Source: Halomonas sp. (lineage in GTDB: Bacteria > Pseudomonadota > Gammaproteobacteria > Pseudomonadales > Halomonadaceae). Taken from it: a stretch of 64,000 nucleotides of DNA. The translations under genes and the position numbers were made by a program. Location: the NCBI RefSeq assembly GCF_029263665.1, contig NZ_JAJUFQ010000009.1, positions 80,195 to 144,194 of the forward strand, given 5' to 3'. Below, in pieces: positions 39,856-51,700 of this stretch; the stretch's first letter is position 1; each line of letters starts with the position of its first letter. Below the pieces are notes generated by a model. That model saw only the letters and a list, made by a program, of their open reading frames with translations. It made no database searches and was not told the DNA's origin.

Positions 39856-39934
39856 GTATCTCTCGAAGACGGGGCGCATGTTACTGATAAGACCGGCGAA
39901 AGTCAACTCTTATTAAGCAGCATTACTGCGAGAT

Positions 39935-40053
39935 AGCTGTAAGCCGTAAGTTTTCAGCTGTAAGCCTCTCCTCCACTGGAACTGCCTGATGATAGGGCGC
40001 CCCATGGAAAGATGGATGGACACCCAGACAATGGCATTTCACCACTTACAGCT
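39935..40053. repeat. Degenerate AGCTNNN heptads, with an inverted copy
   Basis: From 39935 the sequence runs in 7-base steps AGCTGTA-AGCCGTA-AGTTTTC-AGCTGTA. About 80 bases further an inverted copy appears (CTTACAGCT at 40045-40053, then AAAGCT). The same heptad pattern flanks the rRNA operon near 63.6 kb. Confidence 0.55.
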
Positions 40054-40060
40054 TACTCGC

Positions 40061-41548
40061 TTAAAGCTGAGGTAACTCCCGATATTCCTTTTCGAGCCGC
40101 TTGCCTTGCTTCTTGGACACACCACCGAGCACTTCAATGGCGTGACGCAAGCGCGCACGCGTCATGTCCGAGCCAATAATGGCCATTCCATCCATCACTG
40201 AAGTACTGGAAGACGAGCCAGTAATGGCAATGAACACCGGCGCCAGGAATGCTTTCATCTTCAGATCAAAGTGCTCACATAGCGCCTTGACTTCGACAAG
40301 TAGACTGTCCTTGTTCCAACTGGAAACGGATTCAAAGCGCCACACCAGGAACTGCAGCAGCTTGACCAGGTCCTCACGTTCCATCTTCACATCAGAGAAG
40401 CTAGCTTCTGTGATGGCAGGCATGCCCGAGAAGAAGTGTGCAGCCAATGGCGCTACATCGGACAAGGTATCCACCCGAGTACGAACCTGAGGCAGGATAT
40501 CCTTCAGGTATTCCTCGTTGAAGGCCCAGTTCATCAATGCCTGAAGGAAGCCACGGTCATCCAGGTCTTCTCTCAGGTACACGCCGTTGAGCCAGGTCAG
40601 CTTGTCCAGGTCAAATACCGGACCTCCCAGAGAAACACGCTGGATATCGAAGTTCGCCATCATTTCCTCAAGGGAGAACTTCTCGCGCTCATCGGGCATC
40701 GACCAGCCCATTCGTCCCAGATAATTCGTCACGGCCTGAGGCAGGAACCCCATACGCCGATAGTAATTGATAGACGTAGGATTCTTGCGCTTGGACAGCT
40801 TGGACTTGTCCGGATTGCGCAACAGGGGCATATGGCACAGCCTAGGCATGTCCCAGCCAAAATACTCATACAGAAGTTGATGCTTGGGAGCGGAATTGAT
40901 CCATTCCTCACCACGCAACACATGCGTGATACCCATCAAGTGATCGTCGACCACATTGGCCAGGTGGTATGTCGGCATGCCATCTGACTTGAGCAGGATC
41001 TGTGCATCAACCTGCCCCCAGTCCACTTCGATAGTGCCACGCAGCATATCTTCGACAACGCAGGTCCCATTGTCCGGCACCATCATGCGCACGACATAGG
41101 GCATTCCCTCACGCTCACGACGCTCCTGTTCCTGTGGTTCCAGAGCCAGGTCGGCAGGCTTGAGTGCCAGATGCTGGCCTTCTGCCTTGCGCGCTTCTCG
41201 CAGTTCATCCAGCTCTTCACTGGTGCGGTAGCACTTGAAGGCATGTCCAGCCTCAATGAGACGCTGGGCATGTTCTGCATAGATATCACCACGCTCGCTC
41301 TGGCGATAGGGACCATGTGGCCCACCCACATCAGGCCCTTCATTCCACTCCAGGCCGAGCCAGCGCAGTGAGTCGAGAATCATCTGCTCCGATTCAGCTG
41401 TCGAGCGAACCCTGTCGGTATCCTCGATGCGCAGAATGAACTCACCGCCATGCTGGCGAGCGAAGCACAGATTGAACAGTGCGATATAGGCAGTGCCTAC
41501 GTGAGGGTCACCCGTGGGTGAAGGCGCGATTCGCGTGCGAACAGTCAT
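40061..41548 (-). CDS. gltX: Glutamyl-tRNA synthetase
   Basis: 495 residues, class I. The HIGH-like motif is [18 protein letters not shown], and the KMSKS-like motif is [10 protein letters not shown]. The region that holds four zinc ligands in E. coli GluRS has only one Cys here ([10 protein letters not shown]), so this is a zinc-free type. ATG 41548 with AGGA six bases upstream is preferred over ATG 41560. It charges tRNA-Glu, whose gene lies 300 bases downstream on the same strand. Confidence 0.96.
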   Translation of the reverse strand: MTVRTRIAPSPTGDPHVGTAYIALFNLCFARQHGGEFILRIEDTDRVRSTAESEQMILDSLRWLGLEWNEGPDVGGPHGPYRQSERGDIYAEHAQRLIEAGHAFKCYRTSEELDELREARKAEGQHLALKPADLALEPQEQERREREGMPYVVRMMVPDNGTCVVEDMLRGTIEVDWGQVDAQILLKSDGMPTYHLANVVDDHLMGITHVLRGEEWINSAPKHQLLYEYFGWDMPRLCHMPLLRNPDKSKLSKRKNPTSINYYRRMGFLPQAVTNYLGRMGWSMPDEREKFSLEEMMANFDIQRVSLGGPVFDLDKLTWLNGVYLREDLDDRGFLQALMNWAFNEEYLKDILPQVRTRVDTLSDVAPLAAHFFSGMPAITEASFSDVKMEREDLVKLLQFLVWRFESVSSWNKDSLLVEVKALCEHFDLKMKAFLAPVFIAITGSSSSTSVMDGMAIIGSDMTRARLRHAIEVLGGVSKKQGKRLEKEYRELPQL

Positions 41549-41782
41549 AGGGTCCTGCATCCTGGAAAAAGAAAGCTACATCCTGGTTCAGCGCAAGCAC
41601 CGGTAGCAGGTGCCGGCCCGCCTCGTACAGGCCATTGCAGCAGAATGGACGACATTATACGCACCTCTGCCGTCCATCGCAGCCAGACGTACCGAGGAGC
41701 ACTTAGTTGACGTTGGATATTGCATGCGCAGGCCGAATCCATGAGTATTCCAGTTTCGTTTAACGAGTCGAAGGAAGGTTTC

Positions 41783-42370
41783 ATGGACGCGCTGGGTCCG
41801 CGCATCAAGCAACTTCGCATAGCCGCAGGTCTGAACAAGGCTGCGCTTGCACGTCAGGTGGGGGTCTCGGATGTCACCATCTCCTACTGGGAGTCCGGTG
41901 CTATCAAGCAGATCGGACACGAACGGCTGGTAGCCCTATCCCAGGCCCTGAACTGCCCTCTATCTCATCTGCTGGAGGGTGAACCCAACCGGCCTTCTCC
42001 GCTATACCTTCGCTCCCACTTGCCACTGCCCTGGAACGAAGCGGCGCATAAAGGCATCGATCTGCCTCTGGAACTGATTCCCGGACAACGCTGGGACGGT
42101 GATTGCCACCTACTGACACCAGGGCCCGGTGAAGAATTTGACTTTCTACGCCAGATGGATCTGGCAGCCGTTGCCCCCACTGAAATCTTTCGTCAGCCAG
42201 GCCTCTATCTCGTTGCCGAAAACGACAAGCTGTGTATTCGCCACGTGGCCCAGGACCCCACTGGCCAATTGATCTTTCAGCAGGAAGGCCAACAGGATGT
42301 CACTCGTTATCATAGTGGCATGCGCTTGACGGCCAAGATTGTCGCCCTGTGGCGCCACGAGCCTGTATAG
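41783..42370 (+). CDS. XRE-family transcriptional regulator
   Basis: 195 residues from ATG 41783, which has AAGGAAGG just upstream; earlier in-frame starts (41720 TTG, 41741 ATG) are possible. Residues 1-60 form a helix-turn-helix (IKQLRIAAGLNKAALARQVGVSDVTISYWESG). The C-terminal 130 residues resemble the S24/LexA-type fold seen in phage-like repressors (QPGLYLVAENDKLCIRHV), but I see no clear Ser-Lys catalytic pair. Target unknown; the gene stands alone, divergent from gltX. Confidence 0.8.
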   Translation: MDALGPRIKQLRIAAGLNKAALARQVGVSDVTISYWESGAIKQIGHERLVALSQALNCPLSHLLEGEPNRPSPLYLRSHLPLPWNEAAHKGIDLPLELIPGQRWDGDCHLLTPGPGEEFDFLRQMDLAAVAPTEIFRQPGLYLVAENDKLCIRHVAQDPTGQLIFQQEGQQDVTRYHSGMRLTAKIVALWRHEPV

Positions 42371-42544
42371 CAAGCACTCACATCAACTTGACAGCCTTCA
42401 ACGGATGGCCTGCTGCCCTTCGATGCACAGGGCTGCAAAGGCTTCGTCATCATTGTCTTTCGCAGGGCTACCGTGGCAATGATGGCAGCAGCGCTGCATA
42501 AACGGTACCTGGAGCGCGCGTGGTCATGATCAGGCAAGACCACC

Positions 42545-43174
42545 CTACTGCCTTTCCTGAACCTGTACATCATCGATGGTTCGTCGAACTTCCTGACCGA
42601 CCAGTACACGCTGACCGGCATTGATGACCTTTCCCAGCCCGTGAGGTGAATCCTGCACAAGAGAGCCTCTCAGGTGTTCTCCCTTTTCTCCCAGGCGTTG
42701 CTGCACCGAACGAGGCTGGACACTCGAGGGCTCCGTCTGGACCCGCAAACGATAACCACCATCTGGCAGTCCACTGCCAGGCCCAAGAGGCCCCACTTCA
42801 AAGCGCCCTTCGACAACCGTGGTCCGCTCCTGCCAATGCACACCACTGGCTTCACGCTCAACCAGAACTGACAGTCGTGTGCCATCAGGCAGGTTGGTAT
42901 TCCCTGTCACCAGCATTCGGCGATCACTCTGCAACCGGGCATCAAGCGAGACCGTTACTGGATCTGCCATGGCAACATCCGGCGGCGGTTCCGTCGGCTC
43001 ATCTGAAGGCTGCCCTGCGCTATTCTGTGCCGGACTTGCATTCTCCGGCACTTCCTGGACATCACCAGAGGGTCGCGGTGATGCATTATCTGCTTCGCCC
43101 CTGTCACTGCCGTCACATCCTGCCAGCACCAAACATAGGGCCAGAAACAGGACTCGGTATCTGCTCTCGTGCAT
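42545..43174 (-). CDS. Putative lipoprotein
   Basis: 209 residues. A lipoprotein signal peptide ends in the lipobox LAGC (Cys at about 20), followed by DGSD; Asp at +2 suggests inner-membrane retention by the E. coli rule. A Pro/Ser/Glu-rich linker to about residue 70 precedes a beta-rich domain with VTGNTNLPDGTRLSVLVE and GPGSGLPDGGYRLRVQT. It resembles uncharacterised surface proteins of the lineage. Function unknown. Confidence 0.75.
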   Translation of the reverse strand: MHESRYRVLFLALCLVLAGCDGSDRGEADNASPRPSGDVQEVPENASPAQNSAGQPSDEPTEPPPDVAMADPVTVSLDARLQSDRRMLVTGNTNLPDGTRLSVLVEREASGVHWQERTTVVEGRFEVGPLGPGSGLPDGGYRLRVQTEPSSVQPRSVQQRLGEKGEHLRGSLVQDSPHGLGKVINAGQRVLVGQEVRRTIDDVQVQERQ

Positions 43175-43285
43175 TGTCCGTGCTCCCGATCTATTCCCTT
43201 TTGCATCAGATTAGGCGCTACTTGTGAAAGGCGCGCGAGCTATTCTCTCCCCTGCCAGGAGGCAGATATGGTGCCGATAAACACC

Positions 43286-43318
43286 AGGCCCCCATTCTGT
43301 TCTTCAGAATGGGGGCCT
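43286..43318 (-). terminator. Terminator after yjdM
   Basis: A strong 14-bp stem AGGCCCCCATTCTG / CAGAATGGGGGCCT with a five-base loop, 27 bases past the yjdM stop. The minus-strand tail is TGGTGTTTAT, a weak U-tract. Confidence 0.7.
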
Positions 43319-43344
43319 GCACACACAACGCGGCTGATGAGACG

Positions 43345-43680
43345 TCAGACCTTCTTGACGAACTGCGACTTCAGCTTCATCGCACCAATGCCATCAATCT
43401 TGCAGTCAATATCATGATCACCATCCACCAGGCGGATGTTCTTGACCTTGGTACCTACCTTGACCACGGACGAAGAGCCCTTGACCTTGAGGTCCTTGAT
43501 CACGGTAACGGTATCGCCATCCGCCAATTCGTTGCCGTTGGCATCTCGTACCGTTTTTGCATCGTTTTCCTGGACCTCTCCCGGGACCCATTCATGACCA
43601 CATTCGGGGCAGATCAACTGAGCACCGTCCTCATATGCATATGGAGACTGGCAGCTAGGACAGGGAGGCAGTTCACTCAT
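43345..43680 (-). CDS. yjdM: YjdM/PhnA-family zinc-ribbon protein
   Basis: 111 residues. The N-terminal zinc ribbon has [25 protein letters not shown] (two Cys pairs), followed by an SH3-like barrel with [27 protein letters not shown]. Once linked to phosphonate use (PhnA), but the family is widespread and its role is not settled; a link to the lyase is not supported here, as no phn genes are near. Confidence 0.93.
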   Translation of the reverse strand: MSELPPCPSCQSPYAYEDGAQLICPECGHEWVPGEVQENDAKTVRDANGNELADGDTVTVIKDLKVKGSSSVVKVGTKVKNIRLVDGDHDIDCKIDGIGAMKLKSQFVKKV

Positions 43681-43754
43681 GACACTATCACCTAGTATGA
43701 CGGGCGCCCAAGCCTACTCCGTGATAACGTTAAAAGCCAGTGATGCAGATAGTC

Positions 43755-44234
43755 TCAAGGCTCTCGGCGATACGTGCCAATGATCCTGTTCATGCCTAGG
43801 ACATGAGGTTCCACCTTGCCAAGAAAATCTGCCAACGTCAGCCCCTCTGGATAGTCTGTCTCTGTATCCAGCGCCAGCACCCAGAAGTAATATCGATGCA
43901 AGCCGTGGCCCTGGGGCGGCATTGGTCCACAATAACCTAGAGAGCCGCCATCATTGACACCTGCAGTACCCAACTTGCTGCCTTCCTCCAGCTCGGTCAC
44001 CGAGGCAGGAAGGTTATACAGCACCCAATGTACATAACCGTAACCGCCATTGTTGACCACGGGAGCATCCGGATCGTGACATATCACCGCAATACCGCGA
44101 GTGCCATCAGGCACCTCTCTCCAGCTGAGCGCCGGTGACAGATCATCTGCTTCCTGGCTGTGACGAGCCGACAAAGGAGCGTCATCAGCAAAGTCTGGGC
44201 TGGAAACGCGAAGAGAAGAAAGTGCGAATTTCAT
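43755..44234 (-). CDS. YbhB/YbcL Raf-kinase-inhibitor-like protein
   Basis: 159 residues, PEBP fold. The conserved ligand-site segments are LSPALSWREVPDG, VICHDPDAPV, YVHWVLYNLPA and GYCGPMPPQGHGLHRYYFWVLALD. Bacterial members bind small anions; their role is unknown. AGGAG lies 8 bases before the ATG. Confidence 0.93.
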   Translation of the reverse strand: MKFALSSLRVSSPDFADDAPLSARHSQEADDLSPALSWREVPDGTRGIAVICHDPDAPVVNNGGYGYVHWVLYNLPASVTELEEGSKLGTAGVNDGGSLGYCGPMPPQGHGLHRYYFWVLALDTETDYPEGLTLADFLGKVEPHVLGMNRIIGTYRREP

Positions 44235-44381
44235 CTTTGGTTCTCCTGGAGTTACACATGGGAATGGGGGCGTCAGCAGGAAACGCGGTCCTGCAAGTCA
44301 TCCTGCTACCATCCTCTGACATCGTAGCGAGAACTGATGCTTCCCGGTCAAGGGCAGCCGTGCAATGAAGAGTCATGCTGA

Positions 44382-44843
44382 ATGAAACGCCTGCTGATCG
44401 TCGCCCATGCCCCTTCACCCAATACCCTGAAGCTGCGCGACGCCGCTTGCCGGGGCGCAGGCCACCCGGATATCGACGCTGTGGAGGTAACCTGCAAGGC
44501 TCCTCTGGAGTGCGGACCAGAGGACGTGCTTCAGGCGGATGCCATCCTGCTCGGTACTACCGAGAACCTCGGCTACATGAGCGGCGCCCTGAAGGACTTC
44601 TTCGATCGAAGCTACTATCCACTTCTCGACCACACTCAAGGCCTGCCCTGCGCCCTGTACATTCGCGCCGGTCATGACGGCACCGGCACTCGACGTGCCG
44701 TGGAAGGCATCATCACCGGGTTACGCTGGCGGTGGGTACAGGAACCACTGATCCTGCGTGGAGACTGGCAGGACGCCTTCGAGCAGCAGGTCGAGGAACT
44801 GGCCATGGCCATGGCTGCCGGCCTCGACAGCGGTATTCTCTAG
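44382..44843 (+). CDS. Flavodoxin-like / FMN reductase family protein
   Basis: 153 residues with a flavodoxin fold: first strand [12 protein letters not shown] with a phosphate loop, then [31 protein letters not shown], typical of the NADPH-dependent FMN reductase and flavodoxin families. It probably binds FMN; the electron partner is unknown. It is divergent from the YbhB gene and ends before a strong shared terminator. Confidence 0.82.
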   Translation: MKRLLIVAHAPSPNTLKLRDAACRGAGHPDIDAVEVTCKAPLECGPEDVLQADAILLGTTENLGYMSGALKDFFDRSYYPLLDHTQGLPCALYIRAGHDGTGTRRAVEGIITGLRWRWVQEPLILRGDWQDAFEQQVEELAMAMAAGLDSGIL

Positions 44844-44888
44844 CTTTTTCTGCTGGCCATCATGACCCATGATCACTCACTGCAACGC

Positions 44889-44922
44889 AAAGAGCGGTGG
44901 CTGCAAGCAGCCACCGCTCTTC
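44889..44922. terminator. Bidirectional terminator
   Basis: Stem AGAGCGGTGGCTGC / GCAGCCACCGCTCT (44891-44920) between the convergent flavodoxin-like gene and fadA. Plus-strand tail TCTTCC; minus-strand tail TTTGCG. Confidence 0.8.
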
Positions 44923-44968
44923 TTCCTGACTGACGGTCACACATCAACACCCGCGACCGTCAAAACCA

Positions 44969-48336
<3,368 letters not shown>

Positions 48337-48463
48337 CCAGGGGTCTCCGCTTGTTGTACTGAAGGAAGCGTTGGTTCACAGCCTTCACGACATCAACCAA
48401 CCATTTCCGAATGCGAGCGATGAAGACAACACATTGAATCCCAGCGCTGTGAAACCATCAATT

Positions 48464-48477
48464 CATACGGCCGTTTG
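48464..48477. promoter_or_regulatory. Possible PsrA operator before fadBA
   Basis: CATAC-GGCC-GTTTG matches the PsrA pattern CAAAC-N4-GTTTG at all but one base, 128 bases upstream of the fadB start. PsrA controls fadBA in Pseudomonas; the binding here is inferred. Confidence 0.45.
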
Positions 48478-48617
48478 ATTCATTGCAGCTTGGTGCAAAG
48501 CAGGAATGACGTCAACCCCTACCAAGGAACATATGCACGGAGTCGGCAGAGCGTTAATGCAGGTCATTGATGAGATATCCTCCGGATCTTCCTGCACCTG
48601 GCGTCAGGTCTGATAAA

Positions 48618-49979
48618 ATGCTCACTTTCGCACAGAACATTGGCACGCCCTTGACACCATCACCCTCTTCCCCAAGTCCTCTGGTCCGCCTGCATCTCAT
48701 TATCGAGCGCTGGGCGGAGCGGCTGCGTCCTTGGCATTGGGTATGGCCACCCGTGGCCTTCGCTACAGGTGTCGCCAGTTTCTTTCTGGTCCAACGGCAG
48801 CAATGGCTAGGCATCCTGCTTGCTGCAGGCATGATACTGACCTGGCTCCTGCTACTGTCGGAAAGCCTCATTGAACGTCGCCTGCAACAACGTGGCCTGC
48901 CAGTATCTCCCCGCGGCCTGATGACGTTCATTACGCAGATGGTCCATCAGGAGACCCTGTTCTTTACTCTGCCTTTCCTACTGGCAACAACCGTCTGGAC
49001 CAGTGGCCAGGCGCTGTTCACCCTGGCCATGCTGTGCATGGCCGTACTATCGATTCTGGACCCGCTGTATTACCGCCTGGCTGAGCATAAACGCTGGTTG
49101 TACATCGTCTTCCACGCCCAGTGCGTCTTCCTGATCGTGCTGGTCACTCTTCCGCTGATACTGCAACTGACGACCACTCAGAGTTTGGTCCTGGCCTCTC
49201 TGTGCATGGTCGTGTTCAGCCTGCCTAGCCTGCTTCAACTGCTGAGTCCCATGACACCCGGGCGCTGGCTGGCCATGTTCGCGCTATTGCCATTGTTGGC
49301 ATCGCTTGCCTGGTTCGGGCGTTATTGGGTTCCGCCGGCAACGCTGTGGTTATCGGGCAGTGCCTTGTCACCATCCTTCGATGTTGAGGCAAGGCAACCC
49401 AAAGGTAGTATCGCCCTGACCCCCGAAGCTCTGAAAGCACAAGGGCTCTATGCCTACACCGCGATCCACGCCCCTCGTGGTTTGCGTGAAGACATTGTTC
49501 ATGAGTGGTATCGCGACGGTAAGCTGGTCGATCGCATCCCCCTGGAAATCCATGGCGGTCGGGCCAAGGGCTATCGTGCCTGGACCCATAAGACGCGCTT
49601 CCCCGATGACAGCAAGGGCCGCTGGCGTATTGATGTCATGACCAGCGGCGGTCAGCGTATTGGCGAGATCCATTTCAACGTCAGCGATAATCCAGATAAC
49701 GCCACTCTCGCCAACGGAAATATCACGCCCCAGGTTGGTATACCTGGACTGAATTTGCATTGGCGCAGCACTGCACCGGAACCAACAGCCGGCCAACAGA
49801 CTCCGATAGAAAAGGAGCCAGCACGACCGTCCCCACAGGCCGGAGCGGACGATGCTACGCCCCAGGCAAGCAAAGCGTCCTCAGGGACCTCGGCAGATAA
49901 CGATGCCAAGGACAAAGAACAGCAGGAGAACAAGGAACACTCCTCAGGGAAAGACAATGACGATTCCTGGGAGGAGTGA
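48618..49979 (+). CDS. Multi-span membrane protein with DUF2914-like domain (DUF5924 type)
   Basis: 453 residues from ATG 48618 (an earlier TTG/ATG at 48567-48570 is possible). About seven hydrophobic spans occupy residues 35-255. A soluble domain follows (about 265-375) with LYAYTAIHAPRGLREDIVHEW and RGKGYRAWTHKTRFP-like text, of the DUF2914 kind, then a long low-complexity acidic tail rich in Glu, Ser and Lys. Function unknown. It is divergent from fadB and followed by slyA. Confidence 0.8.
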   Translation: MLTFAQNIGTPLTPSPSSPSPLVRLHLIIERWAERLRPWHWVWPPVAFATGVASFFLVQRQQWLGILLAAGMILTWLLLLSESLIERRLQQRGLPVSPRGLMTFITQMVHQETLFFTLPFLLATTVWTSGQALFTLAMLCMAVLSILDPLYYRLAEHKRWLYIVFHAQCVFLIVLVTLPLILQLTTTQSLVLASLCMVVFSLPSLLQLLSPMTPGRWLAMFALLPLLASLAWFGRYWVPPATLWLSGSALSPSFDVEARQPKGSIALTPEALKAQGLYAYTAIHAPRGLREDIVHEWYRDGKLVDRIPLEIHGGRAKGYRAWTHKTRFPDDSKGRWRIDVMTSGGQRIGEIHFNVSDNPDNATLANGNITPQVGIPGLNLHWRSTAPEPTAGQQTPIEKEPARPSPQAGADDATPQASKASSGTSADNDAKDKEQQENKEHSSGKDNDDSWEE

Positions 49980-50046
49980 CACTTGCAATACGCCACAAGC
50001 ATTCCGACAATCTAATTATTTGCAGACTTCCTAATTGCGAACCGAC

Positions 50047-50502
50047 ATGAATGAGAATATTGGCTTACAGCTGTCCCGCGCCCCACGCATCTGGCGTGCC
50101 GTTCTGGACCAGCGCCTGGCACCACTGGGATTGACTCAAACGCGCTGGGTCACGCTTTATCATCTGTGGCAAATGCCTGAAGGCCAGCCTCAATGCGACC
50201 TGGCTCGTGCCATTGGCGTCGAAGCCCCTTCACTGGTACGTACGCTGGATCAATTATGTGAACAGGGGCTTGTCGAGCGACACCCTTGCGACCAGGACCG
50301 CCGAACCAAGCGCATTCATCTTACCGAGCAGGCCTCTCCTCTGCTGGAAAAGATTGACGCTATCGTCAAGCAGGCCCGAGCCGAAATGCTGGCAGGGCTG
50401 GAGGATGATGATCAGCAGAAGCTCAGCGAAATTCTTGGCCGTATCGAGGCCAACGGCATGGCGCTGCTCAACCCTGATGGAAGCAAGGGCGACGACTGCT
50501 GA
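50047..50502 (+). CDS. slyA: MarR-family regulator SlyA
   Basis: 151 residues. Aligns with E. coli SlyA across its length: RAPRIWRAVLDQRLAPLGLTQTRWVTLYHL, LARAIGVEAPSLVRTLDQL (recognition helix) and the wing DRRTKRIHLTEQASPLLE. Acts as a dimeric winged-helix protein that often counters H-NS silencing or responds to aromatic ligands. ATG 50047 is chosen over TTG 50035. Confidence 0.9.
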   Translation: MNENIGLQLSRAPRIWRAVLDQRLAPLGLTQTRWVTLYHLWQMPEGQPQCDLARAIGVEAPSLVRTLDQLCEQGLVERHPCDQDRRTKRIHLTEQASPLLEKIDAIVKQARAEMLAGLEDDDQQKLSEILGRIEANGMALLNPDGSKGDDC

Positions 50503-50528
50503 TCTCCCCGTCATCAGTCCCTCTGAAA

Positions 50529-50560
50529 CCAGACCTCCCCTCCACCTCAGGGAGGTCTGG
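50529..50560. terminator. Hairpin between convergent slyA and 50571 gene
   Basis: An 11-bp stem CCAGACCTCCC / GGGAGGTCTGG with a ten-base loop, no T-run. Position between convergent stops suggests a bidirectional terminator. Confidence 0.5.
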
Positions 50561-50570
50561 CAGCCTCAAT

Positions 50571-51095
50571 TCAGATCGGCGCTCCAGGCACACCGCCACT
50601 GGGTTGGTCCGGCCGCCCCTGCAAGGCATCCCTGAGTGCCGCAGCAGGAGCCGCCAAGGAACAGAAATCCTCAGCATCCAGAGACTCGTCCCACCATAGG
50701 GTCAGTGCCTTGGCGTTGGATTCCACAACACAGGCATCTACCGGCAACTTCGACAACAATCGCAGGAAGCTGGTGTTGACCGAGGGAGGCATAGGCCGCA
50801 ACGGCTCAATCCGCCAACGCCATCCAGGCTCGCAGAGCTTCAACGCTTGACTGGCATGCGCTTCGCGAACCAGCATAAAGACAGGCCCCGGGCGCTGTGC
50901 AGGATAAGGCCAACGATAGGCCGCCATCTTGTCGTTATCGCCATGCAAAGGCGACGTCTCCAACTTGACACTGACGTGAGAATGAACCGCCGCATCTCGC
51001 AGCTTGCCTAGATGGCGCTCTCTGGCAGTAGGCCTGAGCCACATGGCCGGCGCGAACGCCATGCCTACCACCACCAGGATGATCACCCATAACAT
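50571..51095 (-). CDS. Hypothetical single-span membrane protein
   Basis: 174 residues from ATG 51095, which has AGGAAGG nearby. One N-terminal membrane span (MLWVIILVVVGMAFAPAMWL), then a soluble domain with several Trp (GWRWRIEPLRPMPPSVN, LTLWWDESLDAEDF) ending in a Pro/Gly-rich tail. No family recognised; possibly lineage-restricted. Confidence 0.7.
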   Translation of the reverse strand: MLWVIILVVVGMAFAPAMWLRPTARERHLGKLRDAAVHSHVSVKLETSPLHGDNDKMAAYRWPYPAQRPGPVFMLVREAHASQALKLCEPGWRWRIEPLRPMPPSVNTSFLRLLSKLPVDACVVESNAKALTLWWDESLDAEDFCSLAAPAAALRDALQGRPDQPSGGVPGAPI

Positions 51096-51204
51096 AAGCC
51101 TTCCTCTGGTAAAAGGTTGATCAATAACGTTGTCTTGGTCACACGAGCGTCCTAGAGTTGAACACAGGATTTCTCTCATCGACTGCCGCTGGAGGCATTA
51201 CCCC

Positions 51205-51651
51205 ATGAGCAACGAGTATCGTCATGTGCTGGTCGCTGTTGATCTGACCAAGGATTCCCACAAGATCCTTGAGCGCGCCTTGCAGATTGCCGACCGTAAC
51301 CACGCCAAACTCTCCATCATCCACACGCTGGAGCCGCTCGGCTTTGCCTATGGCGGCGACATTCCAATGGACCTGACCAGTATTCAGGATCAACTGGACG
51401 AGCATGCCAAGCAGCGCCTGGGCGAAATCGCCGATGCCCACGTTGCCAAGGATGACCAGCACGTTGTTGTCGGCATGCCAGATACAGAGATCCATCGCTT
51501 TGCCGAGGATAATGGTGTCGATCTGATCGTCGTTGGTTCTCACGGCCGCCATGGCTTCGCCCTGTTGCTTGGCTCCACGTCCACTGGCGTGTTGCATGGT
51601 GCGCAATGTGACGTGCTCGCGGTGCGCGTCGGCAAGGAAAGCGAAGAGTAA
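51205..51651 (+). CDS. Universal stress protein (UspA family)
   Basis: 148 residues. Starts HVLVAVDLTKDS, and has the nucleotide-binding motif GSHGRHGFALLLGSTS in VDLIVVGSHGRHGFALLLGSTSTG, so an ATP-binding type. GGAGG lies 9 bases before the ATG, which rules out the 25-codon upstream extension. Role in stress survival is known for the family only in general. Confidence 0.93.
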   Translation: MSNEYRHVLVAVDLTKDSHKILERALQIADRNHAKLSIIHTLEPLGFAYGGDIPMDLTSIQDQLDEHAKQRLGEIADAHVAKDDQHVVVGMPDTEIHRFAEDNGVDLIVVGSHGRHGFALLLGSTSTGVLHGAQCDVLAVRVGKESEE

Positions 51652-51662
51652 ACCAACTTTCT

Positions 51663-51687
51663 GGCCACGGACGCCGTGTCCGTGGCC
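51663..51687. terminator. Hairpin between usp and uup
   Basis: A 10-bp stem GGCCACGGAC / GTCCGTGGCC with loop GCCGT lies between convergent genes. No T-run on either strand. Confidence 0.5.
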
Positions 51688-51700
51688 CTCGCGCAGGTCC

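Noticed and set aside
43345..43680. Phosphonate degradation by the PhnA-like protein
   Set aside because: No C-P lyase or phosphonoacetate hydrolase genes nearby; the family is now generally called YjdM with unknown role.
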